Positions 6,817 through 14,677 of a stretch of 30,129 bases of DNA are shown piece after piece; position 1 is the first letter of the stretch, and each line of letters opens with the position of its first letter. The stretch is from SOKG01 sp964502665 (lineage in GTDB: Bacteria; Chloroflexota; Dehalococcoidia; SZUA-161), in the NCBI GenBank assembly GCA_964502665.1, contig CAZCXP010000010.1:1-30129 (forward strand). The letters are read 5' to 3'. The notes beneath the pieces were generated by a model. That model was not told where the DNA came from, made no database searches, and saw only the letters and a list, made by a program, of their open reading frames with translations. The position numbers and the translations under genes are program-made.

Positions 6817-7626
6817 ATGGAAGAGAAACGAGGGGAGAAGAAGGAGATACTGATCGTGGATGACGAACCTGAATTTACCTCAGCTTTGCGAGGCGCTCTG
6901 GAGAGCGAGCTATGTAAGATCGCTACCGCCGCCAGCAAGGCAGAGGCACAGCAAGCAATCAAGACGATAAACCCTGACCTGGTGATTCTGGGCACACTGA
7001 GCCCCCGTGGAGAAGCGTTCTCGCTGCATCAATGGTTGAGAGAGAATCCCAAGACCAAGGACTTGCCCATCATAGTCATGGATGCACCCCCTGAGAAGCA
7101 ACTTGTCAAGGGGTGGAGGAGAGACGAGGCGGCGTTGATGGACGCCGAGGACTATGTAGCCAAGCCAATTGAGCCGGGCGCGCTGGCCACCAGAGCCCAG
7201 ACAATTCTGGAAAGGGCAACCAAGCGCATAAGAGTGCTTATAGTGGACGACCATTCGGTAGTCAGGGAAGGCATTGAATCTGTACTGGAGCTGCAAAATG
7301 ACATTGAGGTGATAGGTCAAGCTGAGAATGGGAAAGAGGCGCTGAAAAAAGTAGGTGAGCTCTCGCCTGATATTGTCATAATGGACATAGTGATGCCTGA
7401 AATGAACGGCCTAGAAGCGACCAAGCAGATATATAAGAAATACCCTCAAACTAGAGTTGTGATGTTATCTCAGTACGACGACGAGGAGAATATCACTGCC
7501 GCTGAGCAGATAGGAGCTTATGGATTCATCCCTAAGCGAGCTGCTAGCTCCCAGCTGGTGAATGCCATAAGGGCTGTACATTACGTAGGGAAGCGTCTGC
7601 AAAGGCCTGCCCCGGCTTCGGGCTGA
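6817..7626 (+). CDS. Tandem receiver protein: pseudo-receiver plus receiver, no output domain
   Basis: 269 residues, ATG 6817, with GGGAGGAGGG upstream. Residues 10-130 form a first receiver fold (ILIVDDEP; VAKPIEP with Lys116), but the phospho-acceptor position in VILGTLSP is Gly59 instead of Asp. Residues 137-258 form a second receiver of NarL type with all key residues: Asp pair 144-145, Asp190 (VIMDIVMP) and Lys240 (GFIPKRAAS). It resembles the receiver of the regulator at 5944. The protein then ends after about ten residues, where a LuxR helix-turn-helix would be expected. It is probably a phosphate sink or protein-protein signalling module rather than a transcription factor. The FdhA-like gene begins 70 bases later. 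Confidence 0.88.
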   Translation: MEEKRGEKKEILIVDDEPEFTSALRGALESELCKIATAASKAEAQQAIKTINPDLVILGTLSPRGEAFSLHQWLRENPKTKDLPIIVMDAPPEKQLVKGWRRDEAALMDAEDYVAKPIEPGALATRAQTILERATKRIRVLIVDDHSVVREGIESVLELQNDIEVIGQAENGKEALKKVGELSPDIVIMDIVMPEMNGLEATKQIYKKYPQTRVVMLSQYDDEENITAAEQIGAYGFIPKRAASSQLVNAIRAVHYVGKRLQRPAPASG

Positions 7627-7696
7627 GCCCGAATGCCATATATTACCGTGTCGCATCATTCAGATATCTGGCCCCTCGCTTTCAGGGAGGATACTG

Positions 7697-10375
7697 TTGG
7701 AAGCTATTACTATCACGCTTGATGGAGTTGAGGTAAGCGGCCACCCCGGAATGACTATACTGGAGCTAGCACGAGAATCAGGCGTAGACATACCCACACT
7801 GTGCGATGGTCCTCATCTGACCCCGATTGGCGCCTGCCGTATCTGTCTGGTTGAAGACGAACGCTCAGGCAGACTCTCAGCGTCCTGCGTTACCCCCATA
7901 GAACCGGGAATGATGATCAACACTGGATCACCCAAGGTACAGAAGCGCCGCAAGACCATAATCAAGCTGATACTGGCGAGCCATCCCGATTCCTGCCTGG
8001 TGTGCGACAAGGGCAATGACTGCGAGCTGCGAAAGATCGCCTCTGATATGGGAGTGGGGTTGGTGGACCTGCAGAAGATCCCCCAGCCCGCTACTATCGA
8101 AGAGGTTAACCCTTTCATCGAAAGGGACTTGAGCAAGTGCATTCTATGCGCCAAGTGCATACGAGCAGACCATGAGCTCGTCGTCGAGGGCGCTATCGAC
8201 TACATTGGCCGAGGATTTGCCTCAAAGCCAGCGACGCTGAACGATATGCCGCTGGAGAACTCAGAGTGCACCTTCTGTGGCACCTGTGTGGCAATCTGTC
8301 CTACCGGCGCACTAATGGAGAAGAAGCGGGCATACCGGGGGACAACTGCCACAAGTGTGTCAACCACCTGTCCATTCTGCGGCTGTGGGTGCATCATCAA
8401 CCTGGAGGTCAAGGACAATCAAATAGTGCGGGCCAGACCGGGCAAAGAGGGTGCCGTGAACCGCGGTACACTTTGCGTCAAGGGAAGTTACGGCTACGAT
8501 TTCGTGCACAGCCGGGAAAGGCTGACAGATCCCCTGGTCAAGGTGAACGGAGACTTTGAGGCGGTATCCTGGGAACAAGCCTTGGACGTGGTGGCCTCTG
8601 AACTCAACCGGATAAAGGAAGCTCACGGCCCCGGCAGCCTGGCGCTCCTGGGTTCATCCAAGTGCACCAATGAAGAGAACTACCTGCTGCAGAGGTTAGC
8701 TCGGGTTGTACTGGGTACCAACAATATTGACAACGGCAGCCGCTTGTACGGCGCTGCCAGCATCATAGGCCTGGGGGCGGCAGTGGGCTTTCCCGGCACC
8801 ACCAACCGTCTTGACGCCTTAGAGCAGTCAGAGGTGATAATGGTTATCGGGGCTAACCTCACCTCCTCTGCCCCCGCCGTGGGGTATGCCGTGAAGCGCG
8901 CCGCTCGATATAAAGGCGCCAGGTTACTGCTTGTAGACCCTCAGCAAACAAGGCTCTCTTCGTTTGCCCACCTCTGGCTAAGGCCCAGGGTTGGAACCGA
9001 TATGGCGCTCATAAATGGCATGGCAAGGGTTATTATCAGCGAGGGCTTGCTGGACGAAGAGTTTGTAACCAGAAGAACAGATAACTTCGAGGCACTGAGC
9101 AAGGGTTTGGCGAAGTATACGCCTGAGTACGTGCAGGAGGTCACCGGGGTCCCCGGTGAAGAAGTATGTCGCGCCGCCCGGCTGCTCGCAGTGGCAAACG
9201 TTGCTTCCATCGTCTATGGTGACGGAATCACCCAGCATGTAACCGGGACGGATAGCGTAATGGCTCTGGCGAATCTGGCGATGCTGACCGGGAACATCGG
9301 GATCAGGGGTGGCATCTTCGCCCTGCAAAGGGACTGCAACGGGCAAGGTGCGTGTGACATGGGTGCCCTGCCCGATTCACTCCCTGGATACCAAAGTGTG
9401 GAGGATGCCCAGGCAAGAAAGAAGTTCGCCGACCGTTGGGACATTGACCTGCCTGGCAATGCCGGGCTAACAGCTATCGAAATGATCGATCACGCAAGAG
9501 AGGCAAAGATCAAGGGCATGTACATTGTGGGAGAAAACCCGGTCTTGAGTTTCCCCAACCCGAATCTGATCAAGGAAGCTCTATCGTCCCTCGATTTCCT
9601 GGCAGTTCATGACATGTTCCTCACCGAAACAGCGAAACTGGCAAACGTGGTTCTGCCCGCTGCAAGCTTCGCCGAAAAGGAAGGTACTTTCACCAATTTC
9701 GAGGGAAGGGTTCAGCGGCTGCGTAAGGTTATCGAGCCCCTCGGTGGCAGCTTACCGGACTGGGAGATAATTCTCCGACTGGCGAGCAGTATGGGCCACC
9801 CCATGCCATATTCCTCCCTGGAGCAGGTTATGGACGAAATCCAGGAATTGGTTCCTTTGTATGACGGCACCGGCTACAGAGACTCGGAGACGAAAGAGGT
9901 ATACCGGGCTGGATTGGATAGAGATCCTTTGAGAAACAGGCGCCTCTACAAGGGTCAATTCCCCAGCGGATTCGGCCGCTTCTCCCCGGTGCAATATGAG
10001 CCGCTGGCAGAAAGGAGGGGAGATGGGTATCCTCTCACCCTACTGGCGGGGAGTGTCCTCTACCACTCAGGTGCCGGCTCCAGAAGCTCTAGATCCCCAA
10101 GGCTGAGCGAATTCTCGCCAGAGGCCTATGTGGAAATCGGTGAGTCTGATGCCAGGCAGGCTGGGATCAGCCAGGGTGATGAGGTCAAGGTCATCTCGCC
10201 CGTGGGTGAGGTGACCGCTGTGGCCAAATTCACCGACACGCTGCCTGAAGGAACGATTTTCATGCCCATTTCGTTCCCCTCAACCCCTGTCAATCAACTA
10301 TTTGGCATCGCCCTGGATCCCCAGGCAAAAACCCCCGCACTCAAAGCATGTGCCGTAAAGCTGGAAGGGACCTAG
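7697..10375 (+). CDS. Formate-dehydrogenase-alpha/NuoG-like molybdopterin subunit, apparently non-catalytic
   Basis: 892 residues; TTG start at 7697 with CAGGGAGG upstream. Domain order is: plant-type [2Fe-2S] (Cys36, 47, 50, 64); His-Cys3 cluster (His96, Cys100, 103, 109); two ferredoxin clusters (Cys148, 151, 154 and Cys191, 194, 197, 201); [4Fe-4S] of the molybdopterin domain (Cys225, 228, 232, 260); full molybdopterin oxidoreductase domain; C-terminal dinucleotide-binding domain (about 780-890). Compared with E. coli FdhF, the Sec140-His141 pair aligns with Tyr351-Gly352, and Arg333 falls at Gln544 or the adjacent Arg545. Asp158 replaces a ferredoxin Cys. A Mo/W-ligating Cys/Sec is therefore absent, so formate oxidation is unlikely. 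It probably carries electrons as a NuoG-like partner of the NuoE and NuoF genes that follow. Dehalococcoides FdhA also lacks Sec/Cys there (Ser, from memory). Confidence 0.88.
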   Translation: MEAITITLDGVEVSGHPGMTILELARESGVDIPTLCDGPHLTPIGACRICLVEDERSGRLSASCVTPIEPGMMINTGSPKVQKRRKTIIKLILASHPDSCLVCDKGNDCELRKIASDMGVGLVDLQKIPQPATIEEVNPFIERDLSKCILCAKCIRADHELVVEGAIDYIGRGFASKPATLNDMPLENSECTFCGTCVAICPTGALMEKKRAYRGTTATSVSTTCPFCGCGCIINLEVKDNQIVRARPGKEGAVNRGTLCVKGSYGYDFVHSRERLTDPLVKVNGDFEAVSWEQALDVVASELNRIKEAHGPGSLALLGSSKCTNEENYLLQRLARVVLGTNNIDNGSRLYGAASIIGLGAAVGFPGTTNRLDALEQSEVIMVIGANLTSSAPAVGYAVKRAARYKGARLLLVDPQQTRLSSFAHLWLRPRVGTDMALINGMARVIISEGLLDEEFVTRRTDNFEALSKGLAKYTPEYVQEVTGVPGEEVCRAARLLAVANVASIVYGDGITQHVTGTDSVMALANLAMLTGNIGIRGGIFALQRDCNGQGACDMGALPDSLPGYQSVEDAQARKKFADRWDIDLPGNAGLTAIEMIDHAREAKIKGMYIVGENPVLSFPNPNLIKEALSSLDFLAVHDMFLTETAKLANVVLPAASFAEKEGTFTNFEGRVQRLRKVIEPLGGSLPDWEIILRLASSMGHPMPYSSLEQVMDEIQELVPLYDGTGYRDSETKEVYRAGLDRDPLRNRRLYKGQFPSGFGRFSPVQYEPLAERRGDGYPLTLLAGSVLYHSGAGSRSSRSPRLSEFSPEAYVEIGESDARQAGISQGDEVKVISPVGEVTAVAKFTDTLPEGTIFMPISFPSTPVNQLFGIALDPQAKTPALKACAVKLEGT

Positions 10376-10379
10376 CACC

Positions 10380-10868
10380 GTGCCTAAGCGTCGAGAAATG
10401 GCCAGACCCGACCCGAAACGGATAGACGAGATCATAGCCCGCTATCAAGATCAGAAGTGGCCACTGATTCCGCTGCTGCAGGAGATTCAGCAGCAGTTCG
10501 GATATATTCCTCTCGAGACTATCAATGCCATAGCCCGAGCTTTCCAACTATTTCCCTCTCAGGTACAGGGGGTGATCACTTTTTACGAACAGCTCTACAC
10601 CACGCCTCGGGGGAAAAATATTGTCAGAGTATGTCGCGGTACGGCATGCCATGTGCGCGGTGGGAAGACCATACTGAAACTGGTGAAGCAGCATCTTGGC
10701 CTGGAAGAAGGTCAGACCAGCCCCGACTTGGAGTACACGCTGGAGACCGTCGCCTGCATAGGCGTTTGCGCCCTGGCACCCAATATAGTCATTGGAAAGG
10801 ATACCCACGGCAAAATGAATCCTAAGAAGGTAGCTCAACTCTTCGAGGCCAGAAAGGGCGGGGGATAG
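10380..10868 (+). CDS. nuoE: NuoE-like [2Fe-2S] thioredoxin-fold subunit
   Basis: 162 residues from GTG 10380; GGAAGGGA at the end of the previous gene is the likely ribosome site. An ATG at 10398 is an alternative, but it has no obvious site. The N-terminal helical region (IIARYQDQKWPLIPLLQEIQ) is followed by a thioredoxin-fold domain with the four [2Fe-2S] Cys at 85, 90, 126 and 130 (CRGTACH and CIGVCALAP). In complex I, NAD-dependent formate dehydrogenases and bifurcating hydrogenases this subunit docks on NuoF and relays or gates electrons. Four bases separate it from the FdhA-like gene and one base from the NuoF fusion gene, so it is part of one operon. Confidence 0.93.
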   Translation: MPKRREMARPDPKRIDEIIARYQDQKWPLIPLLQEIQQQFGYIPLETINAIARAFQLFPSQVQGVITFYEQLYTTPRGKNIVRVCRGTACHVRGGKTILKLVKQHLGLEEGQTSPDLEYTLETVACIGVCALAPNIVIGKDTHGKMNPKKVAQLFEARKGGG

Positions 10869-10869
10869 C

Positions 10870-13800
10870 ATGCGGAACCATCGCACCATTTTTGTCTGCC
10901 AGGGAACAGGTTGCCTCTCGGCCGGGTCCGGTGCCGTCTACGAGGCGCTCAAGGCTGAGGTGGAGCGGAATGGTGTGAAAGGCGCCAAGGTGGACTTCAC
11001 CGGGTGTCACGGCTTCTGCGAGCAGGGCCCTAACGTGGTGGTCGAGCCCGACGGCATCTTCTATACCCACGTCGAGGCTGAGGATGCCGCGGAGATTGTG
11101 AGCTCCCATCTTCGCGATGGCAAGCCGGTGGAGCGTCTCTTCTACCGTGACCCTGTGACTGGGCAAGCCATACCGCTCTATTCAGACATAAAATTCTACA
11201 AGGGACAGCAGCGCATAATCCTGCGCAACTGCGGACACATTAACCCCGAGAAAATTGACGACTATATTGCCCGCGGTGGGTACCAGGCACTGGAGAAAGC
11301 CCTTCTTAAGATGACACCTCAAGAAGTCCTTGAAGAGATCACGAAGTCCGGCCTCAGGGGCAGAGGCGGTGCTGGCTTCCCCGCAGCGCGCAAGTGGGAG
11401 TTCTGCCGCAATGCCCCTGGTGAGCAGAAATACGTCATCTGCAATGCCGACGAGGGCGACCCTGGGGCCTTCATGGACCGATCCATTCTTGAGGCTGATC
11501 CCCACGCTGTTATTGAAGGGTTGACCATCGCCGGATACGCTATAGGGGCTACTGAGGGCTATATCTATGTCCGCGCTGAGTATCCACTCGCGGTGAGTCG
11601 ATTCAGGGTCGCCTTAGAGCAAGCACAGGCGAGAGGATTCCTGGGGAAGGGTATCCTCGGCTCAGGCTTCGATTTTGCGGTGCATGTCAAAGAGGGCGCT
11701 GGAGCTTTCGTCTGCGGCGAAGAGACAGCTTTAATAGCCTCTATCGAAAGCAAGCGCGGAATGCCTCGTCCCCGCCCTCCCTTCCCGGCACAATCGGGCT
11801 TAGATGGAAAGCCCACCATCATCAACAATGTGAAGACACTGGCCACCGTACCGGTTATCATCGACAAAGGAGCCGAATGGTTCGCCAGCCTGGGCACCGA
11901 GAAAAGCAAGGGGACAGCCGTGTTCGCCCTCACGGGAAAGGTTGCCAACAGCGGCTTGGTAGAAGTCCCCATGGGCACCTCACTGGACTCCATCATCTTC
12001 GATATTGGAGGCGGTATCCCCCGCGGTAAGCAGTTCAAAGCCGTGCAGACAGGCGGTCCCTCGGGGGGATGCATTCCAGCCCAGTTTCTTGACGTCCCGG
12101 TGGAGTACGATTCCCTGGCTCAACTGGGATCGATCATGGGCTCCGGCGGCATGGTGGTGATGGACGATAGCACCTGCATGGTAGAAATAGCCAGATATTT
12201 CCTCAGTTTCACCCAGACTGAGTCCTGCGGCAAATGTGTCCCCTGCCGTCTGGGGACCAGGCAGATGCTGGAGATCCTGACCAGGATCACCCAGGGCAAA
12301 GGGCGTGATGGAGACATCGACACCTTGCTCGACATAGCCAATACCGTAAAGGAGTGTTCGCTCTGCGGCCTCGGCCAGACCTGCCCCAACCCGGTGCTTA
12401 CCACGATCAAATACTTCCGAGATGAGTTTGAAGCTCACATAAAGGAGAAGAAATGCCCGGCGGCGGTATGCGACGCTTTGATGATATCCCCCTGCCAGCA
12501 TACGTGCCCGGTGGGGATCAACATACCCAGGTACGTGGCTCACATCGCTGCGGGCGAATACCTGGAGGCTGTTGAGACCATCAGGGAGCGAAACCCGTTC
12601 CCCGCCATCTGCGGCCGCATCTGCCATCACCCCTGCGAGACACGCTGCCGCCGCGGGGAGCTGGACGAGCCAGTAGCCATAAGGGAGCTCAAACGCTTTG
12701 CCGCCGACTGGTATTTTGATCATACGGCTGAATTGCCGCAACCCGAACCCTTCCCTCAAACCCAAAGCCAGAGAGTAGCTGTAGTCGGAGCCGGGCCTAC
12801 CGGGCTCAGTTGCGCCTACTTCCTGGCTCAGATGGGCTATCCTATTACAGTCTTCGAAGCCCTTCCAGTGGGGGGAGGCATGCTTTCGGTGGCGATACCC
12901 CAGTTTCGCCTGCCCAGGGAGGTTATTCAAAATGAGATAGACTATATCGCCAAGCGCGGCGTCGATATAAGGTACAACATGCCAATCGATGTCAATTTCA
13001 CCGTAGAAGATTTGAGGAAGGATGGCTTTGAAGCGGTCTTTATCGCTGCTGGGGCTCAGAGAAGCCAGCGCATCGGCATACCTGGCGAACTGGAGGACGT
13101 GGAAGACTTCCACTACGGGCTGAGATTCCTGCGCGATGTCAGGGTGGGCAAACAGGTAAGAGTCGGGCGCCGGGTGGCGGTCATAGGGGGTGGAAATGTG
13201 GCGCTCGATGCTGCTCGCACTGCCCTTCGCCTCGGCGCGGAGGAGGTGAACATCTACTACAGGCGGTCGCGAGGCGAGATGCCGGTGACCGAGGTGGAGT
13301 ACGAGGAGGCAGTCGCTGAGGGCATTCAAATCAACTTCCTTGTCAGTCCCACGCGGATAGAGAGCGACAACTGGAGGGCAACTGGCCTGCAATGCATCCG
13401 TATGACGTTGGGCGAGCCCGATGCCAGCGGGCGGCGCCGGCCTGTCCCCATCTCTGGCTCCGAGTTCTTTGTCGAGGCCGACACCGTCATCGCTGCCGTA
13501 GGTCAGGCCCCCGACCTTTCATTCCTACCTCGCGACAGCGCACTGGAACGCACCAGGTGGGAGACCCTGGTCGTTGACAGCAACAGGTTGTCCACCAATG
13601 TCCCGGGCGTCTTCGCCGGGGGAGACTTCGTCACTGGCCCCGGGATGATCATTGAAGCTATAGCAGCCGGTAGGAGGGCAGCTATAGCCATAGACAAGTA
13701 CCTCAGGGACGATACCTCACGTGTAGAAATGTACGATCTAAAGCAGCGGGGCAACGGAGAAGCGGGCGCTCAAGAGGTCGACGAATCCTGGGAAACCCAG

Positions 13801-13932
13801 CCCAGGTCGGAAATGCCAAAGCTTCCTCCTCGGGAAAGGAAAAACACCTTCGAAGAGATCGAGCGGGGCTTCTCGGAGGAGGTGGCAAGGCAAGAGGCCA
13901 GGCGATGCCTGAGATGCGACCTTGAAACATGA
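10870..13932 (+). CDS. NuoF-GltD fusion: NADH:acceptor flavo-Fe-S subunit joined to an NAD(P)H oxidoreductase module
   Basis: 1020 residues, ATG 10870. Residues 1-95: thioredoxin-like [2Fe-2S] domain (Cys10, 15, 46, 50). Residues 110-520: NuoF core with the FMN/NADH motif GRGGAGFPAARKW (about 162), CNADEGDPGAF (about 190), SLBB and the [4Fe-4S] motif ESCGKCVPCRLGT (about 451). Residues 535-615: Fer4_20 Fe-S domain (CQHTCPVGINIP; CGRICHHPCETRC). Residues 632-970: GltD/NfnB-type fold with FAD site VAVVGAGPTGL (about 635), second nucleotide site VAVIGGGNVALD (about 768) and AGGDFVTGPG. The tail RRCLRCDLE is typical of GltD. The usual C-terminal ferredoxin of bifurcating NuoF proteins is replaced by the GltD module. 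Two flavins and two pyridine-nucleotide sites suggest coupling of NADH and NADPH pools or bifurcation; direction is unknown. Confidence 0.92.
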   Translation: MRNHRTIFVCQGTGCLSAGSGAVYEALKAEVERNGVKGAKVDFTGCHGFCEQGPNVVVEPDGIFYTHVEAEDAAEIVSSHLRDGKPVERLFYRDPVTGQAIPLYSDIKFYKGQQRIILRNCGHINPEKIDDYIARGGYQALEKALLKMTPQEVLEEITKSGLRGRGGAGFPAARKWEFCRNAPGEQKYVICNADEGDPGAFMDRSILEADPHAVIEGLTIAGYAIGATEGYIYVRAEYPLAVSRFRVALEQAQARGFLGKGILGSGFDFAVHVKEGAGAFVCGEETALIASIESKRGMPRPRPPFPAQSGLDGKPTIINNVKTLATVPVIIDKGAEWFASLGTEKSKGTAVFALTGKVANSGLVEVPMGTSLDSIIFDIGGGIPRGKQFKAVQTGGPSGGCIPAQFLDVPVEYDSLAQLGSIMGSGGMVVMDDSTCMVEIARYFLSFTQTESCGKCVPCRLGTRQMLEILTRITQGKGRDGDIDTLLDIANTVKECSLCGLGQTCPNPVLTTIKYFRDEFEAHIKEKKCPAAVCDALMISPCQHTCPVGINIPRYVAHIAAGEYLEAVETIRERNPFPAICGRICHHPCETRCRRGELDEPVAIRELKRFAADWYFDHTAELPQPEPFPQTQSQRVAVVGAGPTGLSCAYFLAQMGYPITVFEALPVGGGMLSVAIPQFRLPREVIQNEIDYIAKRGVDIRYNMPIDVNFTVEDLRKDGFEAVFIAAGAQRSQRIGIPGELEDVEDFHYGLRFLRDVRVGKQVRVGRRVAVIGGGNVALDAARTALRLGAEEVNIYYRRSRGEMPVTEVEYEEAVAEGIQINFLVSPTRIESDNWRATGLQCIRMTLGEPDASGRRRPVPISGSEFFVEADTVIAAVGQAPDLSFLPRDSALERTRWETLVVDSNRLSTNVPGVFAGGDFVTGPGMIIEAIAAGRRAAIAIDKYLRDDTSRVEMYDLKQRGNGEAGAQEVDESWETQPRSEMPKLPPRERKNTFEEIERGFSEEVARQEARRCLRCDLET

Positions 13933-13955
13933 GGCAAGTGTTCAGTTTTCAGCCG

Positions 13956-13991
13956 TCAGCTTTCAGTTAGTTGCTGATTGCTGAAAGCTGA
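13956..13991 (+). repeat. Intergenic hairpin between NuoF-GltD and metV
   Basis: TCAGCTTTCAG (13956-13966) is exactly complementary to CTGAAAGCTGA (13981-13991) over a 14-base loop. Further AGCTGAGAGCT and AGCTTTCA units follow up to 14007. It looks like a simple palindromic intergenic repeat dropped into the 89-base gap of an otherwise tight operon. As RNA it could stabilise or partly attenuate the transcript ahead of metV. The ribosome site GGAGGTGG follows it. Confidence 0.55.
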
Positions 13992-14021
13992 GAGCTGAGA
14001 GCTTTCACCAGGAGGTGGAGT

Positions 14022-14666
14022 ATGAAATCCATTACCAGGCAGAAGTCTCTCGAAGAGATCGAGCAACAGCTTGAGGGACTGGAAAGAGTATACATCGTCG
14101 GCTGTGGCACTTGCGCCACCATGACCAAGACCGGCGGAAGAGATGAGGTCCTGGACATGAAGGAGCATCTGCAAGGCCTGGGCAAGATGGTCACCGGATG
14201 GACAGTCATCCCCACCGCCTGCGATGAGATGACCGAAGCATCCTTAAAGGAAAACGAGGGCGCCATTCAGAGTGCGGACTGCCTCCTGGTGATGTCCTGC
14301 GCTCTGGGAGTGCAGAGGGTGGGTTCTTATAACCATAAGCCGGCCATCCCCGCTCTGGATACCCTGTTCATCGGTGTCGAGGATGGGCCAGGCTATTTCC
14401 ACGAGGTTTGCGATCAGTGCGGCCAGTGTGTCCTGGGCTATACTGCGGGCATCTGCCCCCTCACGGCATGCCACAAGGGACTGCTGAACGGGCCCTGTGG
14501 CGGCACCAACAACGGGAAATGCGAAATCGACAATGAGAAGGATTGTGCCTGGACGCTCATCTATCAGCGCCTCAAGGAGCAGGGCAGGCTCGACATGATG
14601 AGAAAGTACCAACCTATCAGAAATTCCCAGGTGATACCCCGGCCGCGAGTGACCAGAATCTCGTGA
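14022..14666 (+). CDS. metV: MetV, zinc/Fe-S partner subunit of methylenetetrahydrofolate reductase
   Basis: 214 residues, ATG 14022 preceded by GGAGGTGG. The protein is Cys-rich with the MTHFR C-terminal domain pattern: Cys28 and Cys31 (VGCGTCATMTKTGG), Cys67, Cys93 (MSCALGVQ), then CDQCGQC (130-136), GICPLTAC (145-150), GPCGGT (159) and later Cys. In acetogens MetV passes electrons through Fe-S clusters to MetF, which reduces methylene-THF to methyl-THF in the Wood-Ljungdahl methyl branch. The metF gene starts 11 bases after its stop. With the NuoE and NuoF-GltD genes upstream, MetV is the natural docking point between the pyridine-nucleotide module and MetF. That link is inferred. Confidence 0.93.
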   Translation: MKSITRQKSLEEIEQQLEGLERVYIVGCGTCATMTKTGGRDEVLDMKEHLQGLGKMVTGWTVIPTACDEMTEASLKENEGAIQSADCLLVMSCALGVQRVGSYNHKPAIPALDTLFIGVEDGPGYFHEVCDQCGQCVLGYTAGICPLTACHKGLLNGPCGGTNNGKCEIDNEKDCAWTLIYQRLKEQGRLDMMRKYQPIRNSQVIPRPRVTRIS

Positions 14667-14677
14667 GGAGGAGGAAA

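Noticed and set aside
7617..7633. Small hairpin TTCGGGC/GCCCGAA around the stop codon of the two-receiver gene
   Set aside because: Seven pairs with a 3-base loop and no T-tract; too weak to call a terminator.
8749..8752. Possible selenocysteine codon in the FdhA-like gene
   Set aside because: The active-site codon is TAC (Tyr), and no in-frame TGA occurs in the gene.
11980..13392. 470-codon open frame on the minus strand opposite the NuoF-GltD fusion
   Set aside because: It is the antisense shadow of a well-identified gene, with no family motif of its own.
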